This document shows, one piece after another, positions 42,502 through 50,092 of a stretch of DNA of 50,092 nt (the first letter of the stretch is position 1; the number at the start of each line of letters is the position of its first letter). This DNA comes from Candidatus Ruania gallistercoris. GTDB taxonomy: Bacteria; Actinomycetota; Actinomycetes; Actinomycetales; Beutenbergiaceae. The position numbers were made by a program, and so were the translations under genes. The notes beneath the pieces were generated by a model. It had not been told where the DNA came from. It saw nothing but the letters and a program-made list of their open reading frames with translations, and did no database searches. The stretch spans positions 1 through 50,092 of the forward strand of contig DXBY01000137.1 of the NCBI GenBank assembly GCA_019116305.1, written 5' to 3'.

Positions 42502-44443
42502 CACGATCGAACAGATTCCCCCGGGCGAGGAGCTGCTGCCCGGCTCGGCGCAGACCTGGCAGGAGAGCGCCTCGCCGCCACCGATCCCGGAAACGCTGCG
42601 CCGCCCCCACACCGGTGGGCCCGGGCAGCGGCTGCGCGCGTGGCGGCGCCGGCACCTGCTGCGCGAACAGCGGGCCCGGGATGAGTACCAGGCGTCCCGC
42701 AACCCCGAGCGCGGCCTGCCGGTTGCCGGTGCCCGGGCCGCCTGGGACTTCGTCAAGACGCTGATGGCCAAACGCCGCACGCTGGTGGTCGGCGTGCTGG
42801 TACTGCATGCTCTGGCCGCGATCGCCGGGCTGGTGGTGCCCCGGGTGCTCGGCCACCTGGTGGATGTCGCCTCCACCCAGGGTGTGCTGGTCACCACTTT
42901 GAACGCGCTCGCCCTGACGGTCGCCGGGGTGGTGCTCCTGCAGTCGCTGCTGACCTTCGCGGCCCGGTGCAGTGCCGCCGTGTTCGGCCAGGACCTGCTC
43001 GCCGAGGCCCGTGAGTTCGTGGTGCACACTGTGCTCGGCCTGCCGTTGGGCACAGTGGAGCGTGCCTCCACCGGTGATCTGGTCACCCGGGTGACCCGGG
43101 ACGTCTCCGCAATGAGCGAGAGCGTCCGCTGGGCATTGCCGCAGGCGGTGATCGCCGCTGTCACCGCGGTGCTGACCGTGGTGGCGATGGTGCTGAACTC
43201 CCCGCTGCTGGCCGCGCCACTGCTGCTCAGTGTGCCGGCGCTGGTGATCGCGGTCTCCCGCTACCTGAAGCGCGCGCCGAGCGGGTACATCACCGAGGGT
43301 GCGAGCTACTCGACGATCAACACCACGCTCACCGAGACCGTGGAGGGTGCCCGCACCGTGGAGGCGCTCGGGCTGCAGCGGCGGCGCACCCGGGCCGGTG
43401 AGGATGATGTGGAGGTGTCCGCGCAGGCGGAGCGGTACACGATCTCCATCCGGAACCTGCTCTTCTCCGTGATCGACCTCGCCTACCAAGCCCCGTTGGT
43501 GACCACCCTGCTGCTCGGCGGTATCGGGTACATGAACGGCTGGGTGACGCTGGGGCAGATCACCGCCGCCACGTTGTACATCCAGGCGGTGGTGGAACCG
43601 CTGGACCGGTTGGTCTACTCCCTGGACGAGCTCCAGGTCGGCGCCGCCTCCACCACCCGTCTGCTCGGGATCGCTGCTGTTCCTGCGGACCGGCAGCCAG
43701 GTGCGGACCTGCCCGGCGATGTACACCTGGAAGGTAGGGACCTGCGCTTCGCCTACCGCACCGGCCAGGACGTGCTGCACGGGGTCAGCATCGATCTGCG
43801 GCCCGGTGAACGGCTCGCGATCGTCGGCCCGAGCGGCTCGGGGAAGTCCACTCTGGGGCGCCTGCTCGCCGGGGTCAACGGGCCCCGCACCGGCTCGGTC
43901 ACCGTGGGGGCGGTGGAGCTGACCGCGCTCCCCCTGGACGTGCTGCGCACGGAGGTGGCCCTGGTGACCCAGGAGCACCATGTGTTCGTGGGCAGCATCC
44001 GGGACAACATCGTGCTCGCTCGGGAGGACTCCCCGGCCGAGGTGGTGATCGAGGCACTGCAGGCCACCGGTGCGTGGGCATGGGTGAAGGAGCTCCCCGA
44101 GGGGCTGGACACTCTGGTCGGCTCCGGAAAGCTCGCCCTCACCCCGGCGCAGTCCCAGCAGATCGCGCTCACCCGGTTGATCGTGGCCGATCCGCACACC
44201 CTGGTGCTGGACGAGGCGACCTCGCTGATCGATCCGCGTACGGCACGCACGCTGGAGTCCTCGATGGCCCGGCTGCTGGAGGGCCGAGCCGTGGTGGCGA
44301 TCGCGCACCGGCTGCACACCGCCCACGACGCCGACCGGATCGCCGTGGTGATCGACGGCCGGATCGCCGAGCTCGGCAGCCATGAGGAGCTGGTGGCCGC
44401 CGACGGTGAGTACGCGGCCCTGTGGCGTGCCTGGACCAGCTGA
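42488..44443 (+). CDS. ABC exporter subunit 2, catalytic partner with degenerate signature
   Basis: 651 residues: a variable N-terminal extension (about 1-85), an exporter membrane domain (about 100-400) and an NBD with intact Walker [10 protein letters not shown] (447-455), Q-loop [11 protein letters not shown], Walker B LVLDEATS (D575-E576) and switch His607 (AIAHRL). Its signature, however, is LTPAQ (551-555) instead of LSGGQ. Because each site in an ABC dimer combines one Walker A with the other subunit's signature, this gene supplies the motor half of the only complete site. Overlaps subunit 1 by 14 bases; ATG with GGGGAG upstream. Confidence 0.92.
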   Translation: MTSADTIEQIPPGEELLPGSAQTWQESASPPPIPETLRRPHTGGPGQRLRAWRRRHLLREQRARDEYQASRNPERGLPVAGARAAWDFVKTLMAKRRTLVVGVLVLHALAAIAGLVVPRVLGHLVDVASTQGVLVTTLNALALTVAGVVLLQSLLTFAARCSAAVFGQDLLAEAREFVVHTVLGLPLGTVERASTGDLVTRVTRDVSAMSESVRWALPQAVIAAVTAVLTVVAMVLNSPLLAAPLLLSVPALVIAVSRYLKRAPSGYITEGASYSTINTTLTETVEGARTVEALGLQRRRTRAGEDDVEVSAQAERYTISIRNLLFSVIDLAYQAPLVTTLLLGGIGYMNGWVTLGQITAATLYIQAVVEPLDRLVYSLDELQVGAASTTRLLGIAAVPADRQPGADLPGDVHLEGRDLRFAYRTGQDVLHGVSIDLRPGERLAIVGPSGSGKSTLGRLLAGVNGPRTGSVTVGAVELTALPLDVLRTEVALVTQEHHVFVGSIRDNIVLAREDSPAEVVIEALQATGAWAWVKELPEGLDTLVGSGKLALTPAQSQQIALTRLIVADPHTLVLDEATSLIDPRTARTLESSMARLLEGRAVVAIAHRLHTAHDADRIAVVIDGRIAELGSHEELVAADGEYAALWRAWTS

Positions 44444-44468
44444 ACCGACACTCATATTTTGAAAGCAC

Positions 44469-44497
44469 TTTACCGCGAAGCGGAAAATGTCTAGACT
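44469..44497 (+). promoter_or_regulatory. Promoter with palindrome upstream of purine permease
   Basis: A -35-like TTTACC (44469-44474) and -10 TAGACT (44492-44497) are 17 bases apart. An imperfect palindrome, TTTACCGC-GAA-GCGGAAAA (44469-44487), covers the -35 and part of the spacer, where a regulator would block RNA polymerase. A 35-base 5' UTR follows. The regulator is not identified. Confidence 0.55.
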
Positions 44498-44538
44498 CCC
44501 CGGGATCGATCAGCACTGAGCCCGTGCAAGGGAGCACC

Positions 44539-45969
44539 ATGACTACGGATACGTCCAGGCCCGTCGCCGACCCCACCGAACCGTCGGCACCGAAGCGGCG
44601 CGGCCTCCTCGACCGCTACTTCGGCATCTCCGCCGCCGGTTCCACGCTCCCCCGCGAGATTCGCGCCGGCCTGACCACGTTCCTGGCGATGAGCTACATC
44701 GTGTTCGTGAACCCGGACGTGCTCAGCAACGCGATCGTGATCCCGGGGGTGGACAACGTGTTCACCCAGCTGATCATGACTACCTGTCTGGCCGCAGCGA
44801 TCGGCTCGCTGGTGATGGGCCTGATCGCTCGCTACCCGTTCGCCCAGGCACCCGGGATGGGCCTGAACGCGTTCTTCGCCTTCACCGTGGTGATCGGGAT
44901 GGGCTACAGCTGGGAGTCCGCCCTGGCAGCGGTGTTCATCTCTGGGGTGCTGTTCGTGGTGCTCAGCGTGGTGGGTGCTCGGCGCGCGATCGTGCAGGCA
45001 CTGCCACTCACCCTGAAGCTGGCGATCACCGCTGGGATCGGCGCCTTCCTCGCCTTCCTCGGGATGAAGAACGCCGAGATCATCGTCGCCGACGAGGCGA
45101 CCTTCCTGGCGCTGGGAGACATGCGTTCGGCACCGGTGTGGCTGGCCCTGCTCGGGCTGATGCTCACCGCTGTGCTGATGAAGCTCAAGGTCACCGGTGC
45201 GATCCTCTGGGGCATCCTTGCCGCCACCGCGGTGGCGATCCTCACCGGCGCCGCGGTGTACACCGGTGAGGAGGGACTGGTCCCGTTCCAGGGCTTCGGC
45301 GATGGCGTGCTCGGACTGCCGATGTGGCCTTCCGACCTGGCCTTCCAGCTCGACTTCGCCGGCCTGATGAACGGCGAGAGCCTGATCGTCGGGATGGTCA
45401 CCGTGGTGCTGACGTTCTTCGTGGTGGACTTCTTCGACGCGACCGGAACGCTCACCGGTCTGGCCCAGCGCGCCGGATACCTCGATGAGCACGGCAACAT
45501 GCCCCGCGCCAAGACGGTGTTCTCGATGGACGGCCTGGCCGCGATCACCGGCGCACTGCTCGGCACCTCCACCACGACGGCGTACGTGGAGTCGGCCGCC
45601 GGGGTGGAGGAGGGTGGCCGTACCGGAATGACGGCGGTCACCACCGGTGGACTGTTCCTGGCCGCGATGTTCTTCTGGCCGCTGATCGGCGCCGTTCCCA
45701 GCGCCGCCACCGCTCCGGCACTGATCCTCGTCGGCGCCCTGATGATGGGCGGGGTGAAGGACGTGGCGTGGGGCGACATCGGCGAGTCGCTGCCGGCGTT
45801 CCTGACCGTGGTGGCGATGCCGTTCACCTTCTCCATCGCGAACGGCGTCTCCCTGGGCATCATCAGCTACGCGGTGATCAAGCTGTTCAGCGGGAAGGCG
45901 AAGCAGGCCAGCTGGCTGCTCTACCTCCTCGCCGCCCTGCTGCTGGCCCGCTATATCTGGCTGTCCTGA
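44539..45969 (+). CDS. NCS2-family (AzgA-like) purine permease
   Basis: 476 residues with about 12-13 transmembrane helices. The start (LLDRYFGISAAGSTLPREIR followed by AGLTTFLAMSYIVFVNP) and segments APGMGLNAFFAFTVV and GTSTTTAYVESAAGVEEGGR are the hallmarks of AzgA/PbuG-type hypoxanthine-guanine-adenine symporters. It imports purine bases with protons; nearby purB does not need it but shares the pathway. ATG at 44539 follows AGGGAG. The promoter-overlapping palindrome suggests regulation by purine supply. Substrate range (hypoxanthine, guanine or adenine) cannot be settled here. Confidence 0.93.
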   Translation: MTTDTSRPVADPTEPSAPKRRGLLDRYFGISAAGSTLPREIRAGLTTFLAMSYIVFVNPDVLSNAIVIPGVDNVFTQLIMTTCLAAAIGSLVMGLIARYPFAQAPGMGLNAFFAFTVVIGMGYSWESALAAVFISGVLFVVLSVVGARRAIVQALPLTLKLAITAGIGAFLAFLGMKNAEIIVADEATFLALGDMRSAPVWLALLGLMLTAVLMKLKVTGAILWGILAATAVAILTGAAVYTGEEGLVPFQGFGDGVLGLPMWPSDLAFQLDFAGLMNGESLIVGMVTVVLTFFVVDFFDATGTLTGLAQRAGYLDEHGNMPRAKTVFSMDGLAAITGALLGTSTTTAYVESAAGVEEGGRTGMTAVTTGGLFLAAMFFWPLIGAVPSAATAPALILVGALMMGGVKDVAWGDIGESLPAFLTVVAMPFTFSIANGVSLGIISYAVIKLFSGKAKQASWLLYLLAALLLARYIWLS

Positions 45970-46081
45970 CCGAGGCCGGGCCGGAACCTCGGCCAAGCCC
46001 GATCGGGGCGTCAGGCTCCTCGCCGGCTCTTGCGCGCCGCTGCGGGCATCGGCTTTGATGACCTCGAGCAGAGGAGCCCCG

Positions 46082-46534
46082 ATGGCCAGGAAGCCGTTCG
46101 TCCCCCCTCGTCCGATCGTGCGGGCCGCCTGGCGGGTCCACCGTGCGATCGCCCGCCGCGGACCGGGCCGCGGCCTGTGGCGGCCGGGCCAGCGCAACGC
46201 CTGGGGGGCGTTGCAGCTCACCACCCGCGGGCGGCTCTCCGGCCAGCAGCGCGTAGTGATCGTGGCCTATCTGCTCGACGGCGACCGGCTGCACACGCTG
46301 GCGATGAACGGGTGGGGCGAGGGTCATCCGGCCTGGTGGCAGAACCTGCAGGCCGATCCCCACGCGGAGGTGATGCTCCCCGACGGTTCCAGCCTCGCTG
46401 TGCACGCCCATCGCGCCGAGGGTGCCGAGCATGAGCGGCTGTGGGCCCGGTGGGTGGAGATCAATCCGGGGATGGACCGGCTCGCGGCCGAGCGGCACAC
46501 CCCCACCGAGGTGGTCGTGCTCGACCCGGTGTGA
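46082..46534 (+). CDS. Deazaflavin-dependent nitroreductase family (Ddn-like) protein
   Basis: 150 residues, split-barrel fold. The segments LQLTTRGRLSGQQRVVIVAY and GHPAWWQNLQADPHAEVML match the Ddn/FDOR-A pattern (TTGRKSG followed by HPAWYxNL), which bind the deazaflavin F420 and reduce quinones or nitroimidazoles. The start is placed at ATG 46082 because GAGGAG sits six bases upstream. Its presence suggests that the organism makes F420, as many actinomycetes do. Followed almost immediately (3 bases) by the convergent Ppx/GppA gene, so there is no separate terminator. Confidence 0.88.
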   Translation: MARKPFVPPRPIVRAAWRVHRAIARRGPGRGLWRPGQRNAWGALQLTTRGRLSGQQRVVIVAYLLDGDRLHTLAMNGWGEGHPAWWQNLQADPHAEVMLPDGSSLAVHAHRAEGAEHERLWARWVEINPGMDRLAAERHTPTEVVVLDPV

Positions 46535-46537
46535 AGT

Positions 46538-47461
46538 TCAGACCTGGTCGAGCCGCTGCAGCAGGGCTCCCTCACGCAGCGCCCACGGGCAGATCTCCAC
46601 GATCGGCACCTGCAGGGCGCGCAGGGTGGCCAGCGCCACGACGGCGCCGGCCACGATCTGGTAGGTGCGCTCAGCGGTGATCCCGGGAAGCTCCATCCGC
46701 TGCTCGGCCGGGATCTTCGCCAGCCGCGGCACCCAGTCGGCGAGCAGCGAGGTGCTCATCTGCCAGCGTTCACCCGGGCCGATGCCGTCCACGCTCATCC
46801 CGGCCAACCGGGCCAGGGACCGGAATGTCTTCGAGGTGGCCACCACATGGTCCGGCGCCGGGCAGGCCTGCACCTGCTGCACCAGCGGCTCCAGCGCGGT
46901 CTGCACGTGCTCGCGCAGCGCCGCCAGCTCCTCGGCAGCCGGTGGGTCGTGCGGGAGGAAGGCGCGGGTGAGCCGGCCGGCGCCGAGCGGCACGGAGACG
47001 GCGACCTCGGGCACCTCGTCCACCCCGGTGGCGACCTCGAGCGACCCACCGCCGACGTCCAGCACCAGCAACCGGCCCGCACCCCAGCCGTACCACCGCC
47101 GGGCCGCGAGGTAGGTCAGCTCTGCCTCCTGAGGACCGCTGAGGACCTGCAGCTCGCCGTCGATGCGGGCGTCGATCTCGGCCAGGATCTCGCCGCCGTT
47201 GGCCGCCTCCCGGATCGCTGACGTGACCATCACCAGCGTCTCGTCCACGGCCCGCGCCCGCGCCAGCTCCAGCAGCTTGTCCACTGACTCCAGCAGCAGG
47301 CACCGACCCTCGTCGCTGATCACGTCCTCCGCAGTGAGATAGCGCATCAGCCGCATCGTGAACCGCTCGTCCACCTGGGGTTCTGGTCGGGCACCGCGTT
47401 GCACGTCGAAGACGAGCAGGTGCACAGTGTTCGAGCCGATGTCCAGGACTGCGAGTCGCAC
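46538..47461 (-). CDS. Ppx/GppA-family exopolyphosphatase/pppGpp phosphatase
   Basis: 307 residues of the actin-like ASKHA fold. The first phosphate motif is VLDIGSNTVHLLVFD (residues 5-19) and the second is LLVLDVGGGSLEVATG (about 126-141); the YLAARRWYG and LMRYL segments also fit the family. Members remove phosphate from polyphosphate or convert pppGpp to ppGpp; the shorter actinomycete form lacks the C-terminal extension of the E. coli enzyme. The start is the GTG at 47461 with TAGGCT seven bases before it, not the longer frame upstream. Confidence 0.9.
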   Translation of the reverse strand: MRLAVLDIGSNTVHLLVFDVQRGARPEPQVDERFTMRLMRYLTAEDVISDEGRCLLLESVDKLLELARARAVDETLVMVTSAIREAANGGEILAEIDARIDGELQVLSGPQEAELTYLAARRWYGWGAGRLLVLDVGGGSLEVATGVDEVPEVAVSVPLGAGRLTRAFLPHDPPAAEELAALREHVQTALEPLVQQVQACPAPDHVVATSKTFRSLARLAGMSVDGIGPGERWQMSTSLLADWVPRLAKIPAEQRMELPGITAERTYQIVAGAVVALATLRALQVPIVEICPWALREGALLQRLDQV

Positions 47462-47468
47462 GGCGGTC

Positions 47469-47474
47469 AGCCTA
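47469..47474 (-). promoter_or_regulatory. Leaderless -10 element (Ppx/GppA gene)
   Basis: TAGGCT on the minus strand, seven bases, then GTG at 47461. Same hexamer as before the CopD-CtaG gene. Confidence 0.6.
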
Positions 47475-47603
47475 CCCAGGCGGCTGGCCCGCACTGATGG
47501 CGCCGGCCCAGCGTGGCGTCACCGGTCAACGGCGATCCGGTGCGCGGCGATGTAAGCCCGCTACCGGATGGTGCGGCAGAGCACTACCGGTTCTGCCTAC
47601 CGA

Positions 47604-48749
47604 TCAGCTCGAAGCGCTGTAGTGCTGCTCCGGGTGAACACCGACCGGGTGCGTGGCCGGAGCAGGGCGAGCTGCGCCGTCGCCGGTAGCACGGACCCGG
47701 CGCAGCACCAGCGCGGCCGCCACGGCGCCGAGCACCCCCAGACCCAGCAGCACCGGCCCGGCCGGCAGGCCGGCGATCACACGCATCCGGGTCACCTGAA
47801 CCACCTGCTGGTAGTCCGCGGCCTGCGGAGCGCTGGCGAAGGTGAAGTCGGAGGTGATCTGCTCGGCGGGATCGTCGAACACATGGTCGATCACCGTCAG
47901 GTAGTCGCCGCCGGCGGCCAGCTGGTCCCACGTGGGACTTCGCTGCAGCTGCTCGTCGACCGGCCCGGCGTAGCGCAGCTCACTGGGGGCAGCCGCTGCG
48001 GTGGGGTCGCTGTGTTGCACCTGGCCGTCGGCAAGCACGTAAGTGGCCACGTACTGGGTCACCTCGGCGGCGGCCGAGATCCGCATCGGATAGATCAGTG
48101 AGCTGGAGGGGAAGGTGAGGTGCACCGGCTGCACCGCACCGGACAACGTGCCCGCTTCGGCAACCATCCGGATCGCCACGAAGTACCAGCCCTCGGTGAC
48201 GTAGGGCGTGAGCGCATCGGCGAGCGCATCGTCCATCACGTACTCGTGCTGGCGCAGCCAGTCGGTGAGTCCGTCCGCGTCGGTGGCGGAGAGGACCGTG
48301 GCCTCCAACGGACCCAGCGGCACGGTCTCGACGACCTGTACACCCTCGCTCGACTCGGTGCCCTCGTCGCCCCCTGCCGCGGCGTCCTCCGCCGACTCCG
48401 GCCACCAGGTGTAGCTGACGTCCTCGCGCGGTGCGGCCATCTCGGCCAGATCATCGAAGAATGCAGCGTCGGCCAGCTGCACCTCGGGCTGCGTGGGGGT
48501 CGGCATGATCACCGCGGCGTCGTCGGCGTCGGTGGTCATGTCCAGCTGCATCACGATGTCTTCGGCGCTGCCGTCCCAGCCGAGGGCGGCGACCTCCCGG
48601 TCTACGGTGACGTCTTCGCCCTCGGGGAAGACCGCACCGCCGCACGCGCAGGCCTGCGCCGGGTTCGCGACGAGCACGCCGCCGAGGGCCAGCGCAATGA
48701 CCGAACCCGCCAGCGCGAGGGCGCGCCGCAGTCGCCGAAACTCTCCCAT
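47604..48749 (-). CDS. DUF2330 membrane-anchored exported protein
   Basis: 381 residues. A signal peptide (about 1-32, ALALAGSVIALALGGVLVAN) is followed by the strongly conserved start of DUF2330, ACACGGAVF, then a beta-rich exported domain with an acidic stretch (EDAAAGGDEGTESSEG), and a C-terminal transmembrane helix (LPAGPVLLGLGVLGAVAAAL) with an Arg-rich cytoplasmic tail. The function is unknown; the CxC at the mature N terminus could bind a metal. The ATG at 48749 is six bases after TACGGT and lacks a ribosome site, so it is probably leaderless; a longer open frame upstream is not supported. Confidence 0.85.
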   Translation of the reverse strand: MGEFRRLRRALALAGSVIALALGGVLVANPAQACACGGAVFPEGEDVTVDREVAALGWDGSAEDIVMQLDMTTDADDAAVIMPTPTQPEVQLADAAFFDDLAEMAAPREDVSYTWWPESAEDAAAGGDEGTESSEGVQVVETVPLGPLEATVLSATDADGLTDWLRQHEYVMDDALADALTPYVTEGWYFVAIRMVAEAGTLSGAVQPVHLTFPSSSLIYPMRISAAAEVTQYVATYVLADGQVQHSDPTAAAAPSELRYAGPVDEQLQRSPTWDQLAAGGDYLTVIDHVFDDPAEQITSDFTFASAPQAADYQQVVQVTRMRVIAGLPAGPVLLGLGVLGAVAAALVLRRVRATGDGAARPAPATHPVGVHPEQHYSASS

Positions 48750-48755
48750 GGCGCC

Positions 48756-48761
48756 ACCGTA
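48756..48761 (-). promoter_or_regulatory. Leaderless -10 element (DUF2330 gene)
   Basis: TACGGT on the minus strand fits TANNNT; six bases (ggcgcc) then ATG at 48749. Confidence 0.55.
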
Positions 48762-48863
48762 TGTGAGCGTGGGGCGCGAAACCGGACTTGATATCGGATC
48801 GATACCGGGCAGCGGTAGATCGTAATCATTCCGTTGTCCCGCGTGCACAACACCCACACAGTC

Positions 48864-48883
48864 ATACCCGCTGGGGGTATACT
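48864..48883 (+). promoter_or_regulatory. CsoR operator overlapping the -10 of the copper operon
   Basis: ATACCC-GCTGG-GGGTAT (48864-48880) is a GC-rich pseudopalindrome of the CsoR type, and TATACT at 48878-48883 is a clean -10, so the protein would sit on the promoter. The ATG of csoR is 33 bases downstream, so autoregulation is likely. Confidence 0.8.
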
Positions 48884-48915
48884 CTGGAGGGACTGGATGT
48901 CACCGAGGAGGATCG

Positions 48916-49230
48916 ATGACCGCACCCGACGTGCTCGAGAACCAGCCGCCGCACGGCTACAGCCCGGAGAAGGACGCCTACCTGAAACGGATGCGCCGGA
49001 TCGAGGGGCAGGTACGAGGGATCGCCCGGATGGTCGACGAGGATGTCTACTGCATCGACGTTCTCACCCAGATCTCCGCCGTCACCAAGGCACTGCAGGC
49101 AGTGGGCCTCGGACTGCTCGAGGACCACCTCAGCCACTGCGTGGTCGATGCGGCACGAACCTCCCCCGAGGCTGGCGAGGAGAAGGTGAAGGAGGCCTCG
49201 GCCGCCATCGCCCGACTGGTTCGGTCCTGA
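48916..49230 (+). CDS. csoR: CsoR-family copper-sensing repressor
   Basis: 104 residues, all-helical. The Cu(I) ligands are in the right spacing: Cys46 (VYCIDV), His71 and Cys75 (EDHLSHCV), offsets of +25 and +29 that equal the M. tuberculosis CsoR ligands Cys36/His61/Cys65. The N-terminal basic helix (YLKRMRRIEGQVRGIARMV) is the DNA-binding face. It binds the operator overlapping its own promoter and releases it when Cu(I) is bound. GAGGAGG sits four bases upstream of the ATG. It is followed by a copZ-like gene. No CopA ATPase is in the window. Confidence 0.93.
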   Translation: MTAPDVLENQPPHGYSPEKDAYLKRMRRIEGQVRGIARMVDEDVYCIDVLTQISAVTKALQAVGLGLLEDHLSHCVVDAARTSPEAGEEKVKEASAAIARLVRS

Positions 49231-49262
49231 CCGCCCGAGAAACAACGATCGAGGAGAACCCT

Positions 49263-49484
49263 GTGACCACGACTGTGATCGACGTCGAAGGCATGACCTG
49301 CGGCAACTGCGTCAACCACGTGACCGAGGAGCTGGCCGAACTGGACGGCGTCAGCGCCGTGACCGTGGACCTGAACGCCGGCGGCGTCTCGCCGGTGACC
49401 GTCACCTCGACGGCCGCGCTGGACGAGGCGGCGCTGCGCGGGGCGGTGGACGAGGCCGGGTACTCGGTCGCCGCGATCCGCTGA
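49263..49484 (+). CDS. Heavy-metal-associated (HMA) copper chaperone, CopZ-like
   Basis: 73 residues, one HMA domain with the metal site GMTCGNC (Cys13 and Cys16). It binds Cu(I) and hands it to a P-type ATPase. The start is a GTG with GAGGAG about eight bases upstream. Together with csoR, 32 bases before, it forms a small copper-responsive unit. The rest of the chain (VTEELAELDGVSAVTVDLNA) follows the standard HMA pattern. It is close to the expected 68-70 residues. Confidence 0.92.
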   Translation: MTTTVIDVEGMTCGNCVNHVTEELAELDGVSAVTVDLNAGGVSPVTVTSTAALDEAALRGAVDEAGYSVAAIR

Positions 49485-49541
49485 CGGCGCACCTCACCCG
49501 GCGAGGACCGGCCTGCGGGCAGAATCGGCCCGCCGGACAGC

Positions 49542-49580
49542 CCGATGCCCCGGGCGCCTGTGCGGCGCCCGGGGCATCGG
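49542..49580. terminator. Strong bidirectional terminator hairpin
   Basis: A perfect 17-bp stem (49542-49558 with 49564-49580; core GATGCCCCGGGCGCC) around a five-base loop TGTGC. It lies between the convergent copZ-like and Hsp20 genes, 57 and 15 bases from their stops. The strongest hairpin in the window. Confidence 0.88.
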
Positions 49581-49595
49581 TGTCACTGCTGACGA

Positions 49596-50066
49596 TCAGG
49601 CTGCCGCGGTGTCCACACCGCTCTCGACGGCGCTCTGGCCCTGGTCGGTGACACTCACGGTGGCATTCTCACCGGCCTGCACCGCGATCTTGCGCGGCTT
49701 GGCCGCTTCTGCGACGGGGATGCGCAGGGTGAGCACGCCGTGGGCGTAGGACGCGGTGATCGCATCCACGTCTAGCCCGTCGTTCAGGGTGAGCTGGCGG
49801 CGGTAGCCACCGGCGGGCCGCTCCTGGGCGAGCCAGCGACCGCTCTCGGGTCGGTCGATGGTGCGCTCGGCCTGGATGGTCAGCAGGTTGCCGTCCACGT
49901 CCAGGTCGATGCTTTCCGGGGCGACGCCGGGAAGGTCGATGTCCACGACGAATTCGTCCTCGGCGCGGTACAGGTCCATCGGCATCCAGCGCGGGCCGCG
50001 GCTGCCGGGGGCGTAGGCCCCGGTCAGTCGGTTCAGCTCGCGGAACGGGTCAAAGGTCAGAGCCAT
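49596..50066 (-). CDS. Small heat-shock protein, Hsp20/alpha-crystallin family
   Basis: 156 residues: a short N-terminal arm, the alpha-crystallin domain (about 28-125; MDLYRAEDEFVVDIDLPGVA at the start and SYAHGVLTLRIPVAEAAKPR near the end) and a C-terminal tail with a V-S-V anchor similar to IxI. ATP-independent holdase that keeps unfolded proteins soluble under heat or oxidative stress. ATG at 50066 with GAGGAG upstream. Whether it has a HspR/HrcA-controlled promoter cannot be seen because only 26 bases upstream are in the window. Confidence 0.95.
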   Translation of the reverse strand: MALTFDPFRELNRLTGAYAPGSRGPRWMPMDLYRAEDEFVVDIDLPGVAPESIDLDVDGNLLTIQAERTIDRPESGRWLAQERPAGGYRRQLTLNDGLDVDAITASYAHGVLTLRIPVAEAAKPRKIAVQAGENATVSVTDQGQSAVESGVDTAAA

Positions 50067-50092
50067 GGGAACTCCTCAGGTCGGTTCTGGAT

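Noticed and set aside
44443..44539. Guanine riboswitch before the purine permease
   Set aside because: The 95-base leader lacks the conserved purine-aptamer cores (TATA-N-GG and two kissing loops); the structure found is a promoter-overlapping palindrome.
1..50092. tRNA, rRNA or transposase genes
   Set aside because: Scanning by eye found no TTC-loop/anticodon-like clover sequence, no rRNA-like stretches and no DDE or serine recombinase motifs. Small RNAs cannot be excluded.

Overview
The window is high-GC DNA with strong G/C third-position bias, dense gene packing, many 1-4 base start/stop overlaps (ATGA, GTGA) and frequent GTG starts. Together with a deazaflavin(F420)-type oxidoreductase, a CopD-CtaG fusion, an LmeA-like protein, solo ROK regulators and many apparently leaderless genes, this points to an actinomycete chromosome, most likely Micrococcales (genus not determinable from sequence alone). 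There are no rRNA or tRNA genes, no CRISPR array, no insertion sequence and no prophage. About 46 protein genes are supported, plus one probable gene remnant.

Region 1 (1-8.9 kb): the 3' part of an LmeA/DUF2993 gene; an MFS drug-type exporter divergent from its likely TetR repressor, with a long perfect palindrome between them; an S9 prolyl-oligopeptidase-type enzyme; an acetyl-xylan-esterase-like hydrolase; and a coupled DUF3311-sodium:solute symporter-SDR operon. Region 2 (8.9-16.7 kb): a coupled minus-strand operon (MDR oxidoreductase, acyl-CoA synthetase, PaaI-type thioesterase), a glyoxalase-like protein, an AlkZ-like winged-helix protein, an aldehyde dehydrogenase, a frameshifted gene remnant and a dienelactone hydrolase. 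Region 3 (16.7-25.6 kb): a CopD-CtaG membrane fusion; a six-gene MoxR/DUF58/VWA cassette ending in a TPR-like protein with a repetitive acidic tail; and a solo AbiEi-like/DUF559-like gene flanked by copies of a short dispersed repeat.

Region 4 (25.7-29.5 kb): genes for E2, E1-beta and E1-alpha of a 2-oxoacid (probably branched-chain) dehydrogenase complex, transcribed E1a-E1b-E2, with a repeated CGTAGG operator-like element upstream. Region 5 (30-36.2 kb): a ChvE-MmsA-MmsB multiple-monosaccharide ABC importer, a ROK regulator and an additional single-domain sugar-type ABC ATPase. Region 6 (36.3-40.3 kb): a holin-like membrane protein, a WXG100-like/lipase-like coupled pair and purB. Region 7 (40.5-50.1 kb): a heterodimeric ABC exporter in which the two subunits have complementary ATPase defects, an NCS2 purine permease, a Ddn-like oxidoreductase, a Ppx/GppA phosphatase, a DUF2330 protein, csoR with a copZ-like metallochaperone, and an Hsp20 chaperone.

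Regulatory readings from the sequence: the TetR and CsoR boxes, a near-perfect palindrome overlapping the -35 of the sugar operon, a palindrome overlapping the -35 of the purine permease, and a TANNNT-like hexamer placed 6-7 bases before the start codon of about ten genes (leaderless transcription). Several gaps between convergent genes carry short degenerate tandem repeats or hairpins instead of coding sequence. Nothing in the window is clearly a new defence or mobile system; the most interesting items are the asymmetric ABC exporter, the WXG100-like/lipase-like pair, the solo AbiEi-like gene with its flanking repeats, and the sugar operon architecture.
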